Assembly (NCBI RefSeq): GCF_000708205.1
Contig: NW_014575563.1
Span: 1,109,361 to 1,173,360 of the forward strand
Source: Mixia osmundae IAM 14324
Lineage: Eukaryota; Basidiomycota; Mixiomycetes; Mixiales; Mixiaceae
Length of the DNA stretch: 64,000 nt
Reading direction: 5' to 3'
The first letter of the stretch is position 1. Every line of letters starts with the position of its first letter. The notes beneath the pieces were generated by a model. The model ran no database searches and was not told where the DNA came from. It saw nothing but the letters and a program-made list of their open reading frames with translations. Both the position numbers and the translations under genes were made by a program. This document shows, in pieces, positions 12,153 to 23,001 of the stretch.

Positions 12153-12281
12153 GCTATCCTTCACGCGCTGTCGCCCTCGCAACCTCACATTCGCACTACA
12201 TATCGCATCCTCGCATCCTCGCAAATCACTCGCAGCCTATCGTTGTACAATCTATTGCATGCATTCTCAGTTCTATCACTC
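12153..12281. repeat. TCGCA repeats in the 3' flank of HD1
   Basis: Directly after the HD1 stop, about 12165-12235, the sense strand carries TCGCATCC twice in tandem plus several further CGCA/TCGCA copies. In transcript sense this is the same motif found after HD2. No gene is present; the stretch is the convergent 3' region of HD1 and the reductase gene. Confidence 0.45.
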
Positions 12282-15200
12282 CTACAGAGTGATCAGATCA
12301 GGCATGAGTGTGAGCAGACCAGCTCGAGTCCAGCAGCTATGCCATTGCTTCACATCGTGGAGCGTTAGCGAAGCAGCCGATCTGAGTTCGCTCGACTCTT
12401 CGAGCGTCTTTGTCTGCCGGAGCGTCAGGGCGCCGGTCGAAAGAGCCATGCCAGTGTAAAAGTCCAGCAGCTTCAGTGCAGGATTAGCATGAGCTGCGTC
12501 GGCCGCGCCGTTCGTCTGACCAGACTTGCGAAGTCTCTCGAGCCAAGTGGGATAGTCCACGAGCTTCGCGCCCAGAAGCTGGGAGAAGCGTTCGAAGATA
12601 TCGTGCCAAGCCAAACGCTCATGATGGATAAGATGACGGTAGGCGACGCCTTGCCGCGATTGTAGAGCGAATTCGGCAGTCGACCGACCTGCCACATCGA
12701 TCGGGAGCCAATCGACTTGCTGAGCCATATCGGGCAGCTCGCCCAGCATCTCGCCGCTCTTGACAATCGCAGGCACCCAGTCACTCGAAGCCCAGTATCC
12801 GCTCGACGTTGCACCGCAAAGCTGGCCAATGCGGAGGATCGTCACGGGCAAGCCGTGCAGCTCAGATGCGGCAAATAGGACTTCCTCGCCCACTCGCTTC
12901 GATTCGCCATAGCCATTTCCGAGCGAGACTGCAAGATCGGGCAGGCGTTCTTCCGGGACGGATTTGCTAGAGCGATACGACATCAGCGTGCCGATGGACG
13001 AGGTAAAGACAAAGTGAGGCGGCTGAGGCCGTGGTGAAGCGAGCGCAAAATCGACAAGCCGACGCACGCTACATACGAGAGGTTCGAAGGAAGCAAGCGA
13101 GAGGCTGAAGTTGAGTTGCCAAGAATTATGGATGATGGTCGTCAGCGAGCATCGGATCTGTGTCACCGTATCAGAATGGAGATCGCTCTATGCCAACAAG
13201 GCGCACCTCATCATAGACATCATCGGCCAGACCGAGTGAGACCTCGGAGAGATCGCCTGCAAGTAAGGCGAGCTTGGGCGAGGACAGGAGAGCAGCATCG
13301 ATGCCAACGTCTAGGAATGCAGTTCGCTGTCGCTCTTGTACCGTCTTTCGCGTCGAGCGACGATTGAGAGCATAGACGCGGCAGACGGCAGGATCGTTCA
13401 GCAAGCGAGCCAGCGCGAAAGCACCGAGGCCACCTGTCGATCCGGTGAGCAGTACTACTGCGCCCGTCGTCGCAATGACATTGTCTGGATTGACGACATG
13501 ATTTGCGAATGACTGAGTGTACTTGTCGACCATCTCTGTCATTGCTTCGAGCTTGGTAGCAGCATACGAGTCCTCGCCGCCGCCAGAAATCAGACGAGTC
13601 AGCTCGCCGGACAGACGAGCGATCGTGGGAAAGCGAAAGACGATGTTGCTTGACATTCGATCAGCGATCCGAGGCAACAGTAAGCGCAGCGAGGAGAAGA
13701 TCCGCATTGCAAAGAGCGAGTCGCAGCCCAGGTTGAAGATGTCGTCGTTGTCGTCCGCACGTACACTGAGCACTGGCTTGAGCTTTGTATTGACGAGGTC
13801 TCGTACGAAGGTGAGGATAGAGGCTGGGGTCAGATCCGCTGGCGCGGCAACATCGTCATGACTAGCAGAAGAGGCGAGCGCGTCGATTTCGGTCTCATAG
13901 GCCTTGATGAGAGCGACCTTCTTGACGCTGCCCTTCTGGGTGAGGTAGTCGCTGATGGGCTTGCTAGTATGCACAAAGACAATGGACTCGATGAATAACC
14001 TGGCATGAGCAGGCGCGATCTTATTTGCCTTGTCGAGATCGGGTCGCAACTCTCGTTTGAGCGTTTCATGAGCTTCCATGTCATCTGGCGCAATCGGTCT
14101 GGCAGGATCGATGAGGACACCAGCAGACTCCCGACCGCGGCCAAAGATGATGGCGGTACTGATCAAAGGCGAAGCATTGAGCACGTCTTCAATGGGTGCA
14201 GGAGCAATCTTCTCGCCGGTAGAGAGCATGATCTGATCGTCCGCTCGTCCGACAATGGCAAATCGAAGCGGGTCTGTCGCGTGCTGCTCCATGAGATCTT
14301 TTGTGGGGTATGCACGATGCACCCTGCCATCGAACGGGCTCTTGAACTCTGATCCAGTAACGGAGAGAGGGTGATAGCGCTCGTGCTCGAGCACAAACAG
14401 TTCGTAAATCCCTGAGCCGGCAGCAGTCTCTTCCAATCGAGGCAAACGTTGGGGTGAAAAGGCATTGTATCGCCATTCGCCTGGGCCCCCATCCGTGGCA
14501 GGCGTGATAGACTGCAGGAAGCCAGTCTCGGTAGCTCCGAACTGCTCGTCCGTCAGTGTGACCCTGCAGATCCGAGAAAGGACGTACAGCATTGATGACG
14601 ACGATGCCTTGAGTATTGAGGTAGTCGCCGATCTCGGTAGACAGAGGCCCGCCGCCCGAGAAGACGGCCTTGAAGCCTTTCAGACGAGCCAGCAAGGCAG
14701 GATCCTTCGCCATGCCCTCTACAATCGACGGCGTGAGAGTGGGCAGACGAACATTCGTTGCCTCAAACACATCGAGCAGATTGGACGGATCGGGTACGAT
14801 GGGATCTTCACCGAGCTTAGCAGGCTCAAAGACGGCGAGCACACCGCCCGTAGCTGCAGTGGCGCACATGCCGACAGCAACGCCATAGGTATGCTGAACT
14901 GGCAGTCCTGCCGAGCCGTATCGCACGCCTGCTTCTGGATCACGTAGACGCCAGTGGCTGAGCCAGTCTGCTAAGACGCGGTAGGTGAGACGAACGACTT
15001 TGGGCACGCTCGTGGTACCGGATGAATGAAGCAAGAGGGGGCTATGATTGAGCCAGAGATTGCTCGTCTTTGTAATAGGCGAGAGGTGAGAGGGTGTCTC
15101 ATCAGCGTCGAAGAGCAGCTCTCGATGAGGTGCATGAACAGCAACGATGGCATGATCTTGTGCTTGGAGAGATGCAATGACGCCTGCAGCGAGACGATCT

Positions 15201-15757
15201 AGGTTGGTTTTGATCGAATCAGGCTCAGTAGGCTCGTACTCGACGAGGACGATGCGGCAGTTGACTGTCTTGAGCAGATGTTCCTGTGCATGGGCAGAAT
15301 TGCGCGGCGAGAGCGGAAAGACGGTGTAGCCAGCTCTCATGATGCCGTACATGAGCGCGTACGTGACGATGGAGTCGCCGCGGGTCATGATGCAGATCGT
15401 CTCTGTTGGCCCATCGTAGCCGTCGAGCACAGGCGGCAATGGACTGTCGAGCTTGGCTACAGCATCGCTTACGAGATGAGCCGCTCTCAGTGCAGCCTGA
15501 GCGAACTCGCGCCAAGTGACCTCTTGCGTTCCTGAGCCATCTCGCAGGGGAAAGACGGCGTAGAGGTGATCGGGCGATTTCTCGAGGTGGTGATCGATCA
15601 TCTCTGGACACCACTGCCCGTTCTTGCCATCCTCATGGGCCAGCTGAGGCGCGGTGAAGTCTCCTTTGACATTGGACGGCACGATCTTCTGAGCTTGTTT
15701 GTCTGGGTCGTTAGGCCAGAGGATGCGCCGTCCGTCTGATGTGTATTCGATGAGCAT
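12282..15757 (-). CDS. Adenylate-forming reductase (NRPS-like, A-T-R domain order)
   Basis: An enzyme that would activate a carboxylic acid with ATP, load it on a phosphopantetheine arm and release it by NADPH reduction to an aldehyde or alcohol. It is 1126 residues, with introns at 14542-14587 and 13158-13206 (GT-AG). The adenylation domain covers residues about 1-560, with the phosphate loop LLLHSSGTTSVPK and the AFGATETG core across the first intron. The carrier domain lies at about 630-720, with GCDSLFAM giving the phosphopantetheine serine. The reductase domain follows, with the nucleotide motif LLTGSTGGLG and the catalytic YGESK. There is no condensation domain and no Lys2 N-terminal domain, which separates it from alpha-aminoadipate reductase. 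The substrate cannot be read from the sequence. It is convergent with HD1. Confidence 0.9.
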
Positions 15758-15901
15758 GGTGCGTCTTCAGAGTGCTAGAAGCAGGTGCAGCAGCGAGACA
15801 AGGGAGCAGTGCGGCCGAGGTGAAATCTCAGGTTGCCACGAGGTCAAAGCTCCATTGCCGTGCGTGCCGGCTAGGTCGCTTCGAGGGTCTGCCGTTTCGT
15901 C

Positions 15902-16447
15902 TCAGAGGTCCCGACGCATCAGCACATGAGGCGAATCGTCTTCCATGAATTGCTCGCCGATGAGCCTGTAGCCCAGCCTGTGGATCTGTCAGCCTCAAGC
16001 TCGAGCAGATGAAGCATAGCCTGACTTTTGATAGAAGCCTCGAGCCTGGAGCTGAGCGTGCAGACTGATCTCTGTCGCTAGCTGGTGATCCCTGACATAG
16101 TGCTCCATGGCGAGACAGATGATCCTTCCTGCGCCCTTGCCCCTCGCTTCCTTGAGCAATGCCAAGCGACCGAGTTTCGTCTTTGGCCGCATGACGAAGC
16201 GGACTGTGCCTATAGCCAGCGGTGGCTGAACTTGCGTATCGAACAGGACAAAGTGTACACAATCGTCATCTTTACCATCTAGCTCTAGCTCTAGTGTGAA
16301 GCCTTGCTCCTCTACAAAGACGACCGTCCGAATGTGCAGGTAGTATCTCGATAAGACTTGGCCCGGCGCAGCGAGGACTGCCATGCCTTCCGGTATGAAG
16401 TCATAGTGCAGCCTCTCGCCGAGGCTGCTCAATGTGTCTATCGTCAT
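15902..16447 (-). CDS. GNAT family N-acetyltransferase (YjcF/ElaA-like)
   Basis: A small predicted acetyltransferase of 165 residues. IRTVVFVEEQG near the N-terminus and the acetyl-CoA pyrophosphate loop (EARGKGAGR) are the visible GNAT marks, followed by FYQKLGYRLIGEQF, the usual last strand and helix. The intron at 15978-16025 has the donor AA|GTCAGG, and joining across it creates the continuous QKLGY motif. The stop is at 15902. The substrate is unknown. It lies just upstream of the reductase on the same strand, with 144 bp between them. Confidence 0.8.
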
Positions 16448-16567
16448 TGCAGTCTATGAGTCGTCAGGAAGATCGCAGGCAGGATGGACCTCAAGCGACG
16501 CGACCTAGGTCACCCCCTCGTATCACACGTAGCCTGCGCATGATAAATCCGTGCAATGCAATGACGT

Positions 16568-18233
16568 TCAATGGAGTGTTCGCAAGAAGCCCTTGTTCGG
16601 CACAATGACATGTCTGCCGCCATCTTGACCAGCGATGGGTGGTGCGGGCGCCTCGTCTGCCTTGCATTGCTTATGAATCCGACCGTTGATGAGGATATAA
16701 TTCAGCTTGTCGTGATCTTGCAGCAGACGTACATCGTCGAGCGGGTTGCCATCGACGAGTAGCAAGTCTGCATAGTAGCCCGGCAAGACTTTGCCGAGCT
16801 CGTGAGGCCGCATGAAGATATCGCCACCGAGAGCAGTCGCGGCGAGGATGGCTTCCATGGGTGTGTGGTCGAACAGCTCGACGAACCACTGCAGGTCTCT
16901 GGCATACGTGCCATGAGGTGTCCCTGCGACTCGCTCTCAGTACGGTCACGAACGTAGATGAGAAGCGACGTACAAGCAAAGCCGTAGTCGCCACCTGGCA
17001 AGATCTTGACACCACGCTTCTTGAACTCCTTCATGGAGCGAATGCAAGCTGCCAGCTCCTTCTTATAGCCGACCGCTTCTGCCTTCTCTGGCGGGTAGCC
17101 GAATGCAGCTGCATCGTTCAGTGTTGCGACGATCCAGTTGACGCCGGGCGCGACCCAGATGTGATCTTTGTGCTTCTCAGCGAGATCCCATTCTTCCTTC
17201 TCGGCGAAAGAGGCATGATAGATGATATCGACACCGTTCTCGATGCCCACTTTGACAGACTCGCCCGAGCGTGCATGAGCACAGACACGCTTGCCTGCGG
17301 CATGTGCGACGTCGCAAGCTGCCTTGGTTTCCTCTACAGAGAAGTAATTGTCCTACGTGTGTCCGTATTGTCAGGATGATCTCTGTGCGAGAGTACGGCT
17401 CATACCTCGGCATGCATGCTCTCTGTGATTTCTTCGCCAGACATGCTGAGCTTGATCTGATCTGCACCGAGATCGACATTGGCCTGAGCGACCTGTGCCA
17501 TCTCCTGCGGGCCATCTGCAAACGCGGTGATGCTCGCAATCAGACAGCCATCACGCTTTGCAATCTCCTTTGCATTGGCGAGGTACCGCGGGCCTGCAAT
17601 GTCGCCTGCGTTGATCGCATCGCGACAGACGACGTCGAGACGATCTTTTGCGCTCGCTGCACCGAGACAACTGCCGGCGTATGTCAGCGAGCATCAAGCG
17701 AGATGGGAGAAGGCTGACCTGGTGAAGCCACTGTCCAGATAGGTTCGAGCAGCGCGAATAGCAAAGAGGAGATGTTCCTCCACTGGCAATTCGCCCAGTG
17801 CATCGAGATTACCGCCGTTATTCCATGTAAAGTGTGTGTGTGCATCGCACAGACCGGGCATGAGAGTTCGACCGTTGCCTTCGATGACTCTTGCGCGTTC
17901 CTTGTACTGAGCTGGCAGGGTGGCATTGGGCCCAGTGGCAACGATGCGCTGTCCCTTGATGAGGCAGTTGCCCTGGTAGGGTTCTTTGCCGGTACAGTCG
18001 AGGATCTTGACGTTGTTGAAGAAGATCACAGACTCTGGGTCAGTCCCAGCGATTCTGCGTGCGCGTGGTCAGCGCCTCGTACTGTTGCGCAACCGTCAGT
18101 GCACGCACTCGTGGTTGACAGGCAGCAGAGGATGCTTCGCATAGGGATTCTGGTTGAGTACCTCGCCATGATCGTCGAGGCCTAGCCGTCCGAGTACATC
18201 GTTGACCGAATTGTTGCTTGCGACGGGTGCCAT
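16568..18233 (-). CDS. Amidohydrolase-superfamily protein (metal-dependent hydrolase)
   Basis: A 486-residue predicted TIM-barrel metallohydrolase of the amidohydrolase-1 group, related to imidazolonepropionases and to the Xaa-Arg/Xaa-Pro carboxypeptidase-like hydrolases. Visible metal ligands are the HxH in GLCDAHTHFTW, the Lys of GADQIKLS, His in VCAHARS, His in IIYHASF and Asp in PGGDYGF. A small beta-sandwich starts the protein (VIFFNNVKILDCTG) and closes it (GYYADLLLVDGNPL). Introns are 18055-18108, 17671-17718, 17353-17405 and 16924-16973, all GT-AG. It is divergent from the FAH fusion gene over 337 bp holding three copies of the CAAGTCCGAT element. The exact substrate (amide, peptide or cyclic amide) is not visible. 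Confidence 0.85.
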
Positions 18234-18570
18234 GGTTGCAAGGTGAGCGAGATGTTCGAGGAAGTCTGGCCTTATGTCGAGAGGCTAGCCCGGACTTGTA
18301 CGGCGCAAGACCATCATTGCTTGCTCCGATGGATCAGCTGGCCTCGTCCACGGACAGCAGTGCGCAAAGGAATGCTCCGTTCTTGCTCGAACGCGGGGTA
18401 ACATCGGACTTGGTCGTTCGGGCTGCGGTACAAGTCCGATATTGCGGAACAAGTCCGATGTCAAGCACTGATCGACTCGCTGACTTGTACCGGCTATGTA
18501 GAGTCAGCAGCAGTCTGATAGCAGAGGGTCCTTGCTGCTCGACGCAAGTGCAAAGCAAGCTCAGCTCGAC
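18234..18570. promoter_or_regulatory. Divergent promoter with three CAAGTCCGAT elements
   Basis: This is 337 bp between the amidohydrolase and FAH fusion start codons. The decamer lies inverted at 18403-18412 (ATCGGACTTG) and direct at 18431-18440 and 18450-18459. The last copy and the inverted copy also share flanking bases. Just upstream, 18390-18401 reads AACGCGGGGTAA, whose GCGGGG core matches the established Mig1/CreA carbon-repression consensus. No gene is supported in this stretch. Confidence 0.6.
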
Positions 18571-20406
18571 ATGTCAACCCGCCTTGTCTCCTACCTCTCC
18601 AAGACTTCGGGTCGGATCGCTGTCGGTCGACTGTCCAGCGATGGCAACAGCGTCTGCCCCGTCACTGATTCGTGCGGCAAGCACTACTCCGACTTTTATC
18701 AGCTCATCGACGAATGGAACACCAAGCTCGTGCAAGGCAAGGCGCTCGGTGAAGGCACGCCTGTCGAGCAGGTGAATGACATCAAAGTACTCGCACCTTT
18801 GCGCGACAGAGACGTGCTAGCCGTCGGCAAGAACTACAAAGCACACGCTGCAGAGTTTCAGAAGTCTGGCTATGACTCGAGCGACAGGAACGAACAGCCC
18901 AGCCATCCTGTCATTTTCACCAAGCGCGCTTCCTCTATCATAGCCAATGGCGAGCCCATCTATCCTCACACAGAGTTGTCTGCCACGCTCGACTTTGAGG
19001 GCGAGCTCGGTGTCATCGTGGGGCAAGGCGGTCGAGACATAGCTCGAGCAGACGCGCTCAAGCATGTCTTTGGCTATGTCATCATCAACGACATGACCCA
19101 CAGAGACATGCAACGAGATCACAAGCAGTTCTTCCTGGGCAAGTCCCTCGATACGTTCTGTCCAATGGGTCCCTTCGTCGTACCTGCCACCGAAATCGAT
19201 GCCACAAAGCTGACACTGACGACTTATATCAATGGCGAAAAGCGTCAGGATCAGCTCACTGGCGAGCTCATCTTCGACATTCCGACGCTCATCGAATCTT
19301 GCTCCAAAGGCCTCACATTGCAGAGTGGCGACATCATCGCGAGTGGTACACCGGCCGGCGTTGGCATCGGTCGCTCGCCGCCCGTCTTCCTCAAGCCCGG
19401 CGACATGATCGATGTCAGCATCACCGGTTTAGGCACGCTGTCCAATAGAGTCGGCGAGGCTTCTATGGCGCCCCCTCGCATCGATACACTCGCTACCAGT
19501 CTTAAGCTCACTTCATCGCCGTGCGTCCTGAGTCATTGCTCTCATATGAGCTAACATCAGAAGCAGGCCCGATAATAATGTAATCGCGCTTGCATCAGGC
19601 AAATCGCTACATGTCGAGACGACGGGCTCAGGACCTGCTCTGCTGTTCCTGCACGGCTTAGGTGGCTCCTCACACTTCTGGACAACCGTCATCGACCAGA
19701 GTGCGCTATCGTCCTCGCACACGATTATCACATATGACTTCGATGGTCACGGTCAGAGTCCTTTCTCAGGCAATACGCTCTCCGTCACAGAGCTCGCGCA
19801 AGATGCCATGGAAGTTCTCGCCGCTCTCAAGATCAGCACAGCGACTATCATCGGGCATTCCCTAGGAGGCGTGAGTTCCTCTGGCGCCAAAGGCTGATCG
19901 CTCTGATGGGCATGCAGCTGGTGGCTACGACATTTGCTTCGACATACCCAAAAGCGGTCAACAAGCTCATCCTTGTCGGCGCGGTCAAAGCTATCCCGGA
20001 GGCTGCCGCTGCCAACACGATGAACCGTGCTCGCACAGTCAACAACGCCGGTATGTCTGACGTCGCAGCAGCAGTAGCAGAGGCTGCCACCTCGAAGAAG
20101 ACGAAGAATGGCGGTCGCTTGGCATACAATTACATCAAGACTCTCGTGGCATCGACTAATGCGCCGGCTTATGCTTCTGCTTGTGTAGCACTGGCGACTG
20201 CTCAAGATCCCAATTACGCCCAGATTCAGGCAGATACACTCATACTTTCTGGCGCAGAGGATCCAATCTCGCCCAAAGCGACAACCGACTTCCTTGCCAA
20301 CGCGATCAAGAACTCGCATGTCGTCGTGCTGCCAGATGTCGCACATTGGCATGCTCTAGAAGATTCTGCAGGGACGGCCTCACACATTGCGGATTTTGTG
20401 CAATAG
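18571..20406 (+). CDS. Fused fumarylacetoacetate hydrolase (FAH)-family and alpha/beta hydrolase protein
   Basis: A 580-residue predicted two-enzyme protein. Residues about 1-310 are an FAH-fold hydrolase or isomerase (acylpyruvase-like): VGKNYKAHAAEF, PVIFTKRASS, DFEGELGVIVG with the acidic metal ligands, and SGTPAGVG. Residues about 320-580 are an alpha/beta hydrolase like 3-oxoadipate enol-lactonase: FLHGLGGSSHFW (oxyanion region), GHSLGG (nucleophile Ser), SGAEDPIS (Asp) and DVAHWHALE (His). The 46-nt intron at 19521-19566 (GTGCGT...CAG) joins the two domains in frame. The next intron, 19871-19917, lies directly after GHSLGG. There is no room for a second promoter between the domains. The ATG at 18571 is the first in frame. 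Both halves keep their key residues, so both may be active. Confidence 0.85.
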
Positions 20407-20474
20407 AGCTCGAGATCGACTGGACGCTTGCATCTACCCCTACATACAAGCCCACAGGCATTACAACTTCGTGA

Positions 20475-22776
20475 TCATCTGAGCTGAGGTGTGGACCAGA
20501 ACAGCATGCTTTGGGTGATCGGATCGAGCTCGTGCCAAGTCTGCTGATCCTTGAGATGGTCTGGGAGAAAGCCATCGAGTAGAGAGGCGGCCTCTGCGCC
20601 TTCTAGTACCGACATGGGGTCGTACGCTGCGCTTGGCGTGCCAACGCCAAGGAATGAGTCCGGCGGTGCCAGATAGCCGTTGCCCGCGGCTAGTGAGTCC
20701 CGACTAGGTGGCAACGATTCATCTGCAGCGGTCATCGTGACGCTGCCATTGCCGTTATGGAGCGCAGGACTTGCGCGACTGGATGGGTCATAAGAAGACT
20801 CGCTGATGCGCGGTGCTGGCTCGCCAAGCAGTTGGCATGCCCGTGTCTTGAGCTCGTGCAGTATAGGAAGCGTGCGCTGGACTATCCGGCTCTCAGTGGG
20901 CATGTTGGCAAATATGTCGTAGGACAGCTTGAAATCGATCCAGCATTCTGGCTGCATCAGACTACACGTAGCCTTAATGACGACCAGACTCTGTATCACG
21001 GCTGCCGTAGCTGCGTGGAAGGCGAAGAACCACCAGTGGAATGCGCTTGCAGGACAAGTCTGGAGAGCTGTCTGCATGATGAGCGTGTGCTGCCTCGCTG
21101 ATTTGATGCAGGCGACAAAGCTTGCTGCTCGAGGTGACGACAATGGCTCATTCGAGTGTAGCAGCGCTTCGGCGAAGAAGGGTCGATGGATGAATAGCAA
21201 AGCTTTGTGGACGAGCAGCTCCAGCATGAGTCGCTGTGGTGCTAGATGGCAGTGCTCGCCGGCCAGACTGGGTGCGCCAAAGCGAAGATAGCTAGGGCTG
21301 TTCGATAGAAAGCTGCGTGCTTGCCGGTCCATTTGCAGAATTGTCTTGCTGTCCGGCACATTGCCGCCCGAGAATGCGTCGGACACCTGAGCAAAGAAGC
21401 TCGACATTGCATCTAGAGCAAAGGTCAGCTCGTCTCTCGTATGCGAACCCAGATGTACATTTTATGTGATGAAAAGCAACAATGCTTTGTCCCTCGATTC
21501 CGCTTGGTTCTTCCGGGAGCTGTGGTGGATCGGCCTCGACTTGCTCATCCGATATCATGTGCGGACGGCCAAAGTTGAGAGATTGCAACCGATCATACGT
21601 GATGGACTCTGCAAGGATCCGCTCTCGTCGTGCTACTTGATCGAGCGGCAGTTGCCAGTCTCGGCTGTTCTTGTGCAGACCAGTCGCTTGAGCAATACGT
21701 AACGATAGTCCGAGTAGGGGCCATGCTGCCCGGGAGCTCTCCATGTCGCCTCGATTGAATAGAAAAGTGACTACGAGATGAAGCGCTTCGCAAGATGCCG
21801 GACTGTGACGGTATAGGAAGTGCTGACCAGACAATGTCAAGCAGTCAAGAGCTGCACAGTACAGGGCAGGAGAACGCTCGTTGGCCATTTGCGTCTCGTT
21901 GAGCGGTGCAAAGAGCTCGCCGAGCGCCAAGACCATAAAGACAACCGCGATGCGATGCGCTGGCAGCTTCGCATGGCCAACACTCGTCAGGGTTTGTAAG
22001 TCGTCACGTACATCCGGCAGCTCGATGATGCGGTACATCCAGTGCACATGCATCTCGTATCGCTCGAGCGCCCTCGTCACACTCGCCACGTCTCGTAACA
22101 GGAACATGTCGGCTTGCAGCTGAGCCGGATCAGTCTCGGCGAAAGGAAAGCCCAAAGAGCCTCTCGGCCTCGCCATTGAAGCAGAAGGAAACGCCGGTCT
22201 CATTGCTGGCGGTGGCGATTGGGCTTCGGAGAGCGTGTACAGCGGCGCGCCGGCCTGTCCGACGTATTCGCCCGTTCCATCGGCGTGCAAGGCTATGAAG
22301 CCAGATCGAGAGCTCGATGCAGCTGCTGTTGCATAGTCGGGGGAGCCCGCTTGCGTGCTGCCCGTCCGGCTGCTGTCGTGCGATAAATCTCGGATCGTGC
22401 TCTGGACAGGCGAGAAGACGTTTGGTAAAGAAGGTCGTCCACGAGTCACTGAATCGCGAGCAGAAGACGTCTGTGATCGTTGTTGATTGGGAGCATGCAG
22501 CGAGTCCAATCGGGGACTCGTCTGGCTCGAATGCCGCCTCTGCAGCGGGCTCTTCGGCACATCAGGCCTGTCCTCTGTCAGGCTAGACCTGCGGTGGTGC
22601 TTGCCCGTCTCGAGCTTATCGTCTGGACACAGATGGGCAGTCTTTCGACGCAGACAGTTCTCGCAGGGCCATATTCGGTTACATTTCAGCTTGAGGCGGC
22701 GACACTCCTCGCACGACTCGACTTTGCGCGAGACGCCCTTCCGACCGGCTCTGTAGGGCCCACTGGATGGGTTCAT
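20475..22776 (-). CDS. Zn2Cys6 transcription factor with fungal-specific regulatory domain
   Basis: A 751-residue nuclear regulator. The binuclear zinc cluster occupies residues about 22-50, with the six cysteines in CxxCx6Cx5CxxCx8C order and the basic RRLKLKC stretch. A Ser/Pro-rich linker follows, then the fungal transcription-factor middle homology region (about 230-600: HWMYRIIELPD, LGLSLRIAQATGLH, NFGRPHMISD). One GT-AG intron at 21413-21458 restores the frame (HHIKYAMSSFF). The gene lies between the FAH fusion (convergent, 68 bp) and the transporter. Because it sits inside the cluster and the flanking promoters carry CCG/CGG-core elements, it is the natural candidate regulator; that link is inference. 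Confidence 0.9.
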
Positions 22777-23001
22777 CGCTGTTGTATAGTTGTATAGGGT
22801 GCTGCATGGGTCTCAGCGGCAGTCGACTGAGATGGTGTCCCTGCCGCAGGACTTTACGGGCGTTGCTTTTTTCAGACGATCGCGACGACGAAGCGTACAA
22901 ACGCGGGGTAATGTCAATATCAACGCGGCCTAGCTCATGCGGTTCATTCGTCATTCCGCCGCGTGCAACCCATGCAATTTTGCTAGACAATATACGTGTA
23001 C
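22777..23001. promoter_or_regulatory. Promoter region of the Zn2Cys6 gene with GCGGGG site
   Basis: This is 225 bp between the transporter stop and the regulator start. Bases 22900-22911 read AACGCGGGGTAA, identical over 12 bases to 18390-18401 in the FAH promoter. The core fits the Mig1/CreA consensus. I see no CAAGTCCGAT copy here. Confidence 0.45.

Noticed and set aside
19521-19566. Splitting the FAH and alpha/beta hydrolase domains into two genes
   Set aside because: The 46-nt segment has a strong GTGCGT...CAG intron that keeps the frame, and there is no space for a promoter or a good separate start codon.
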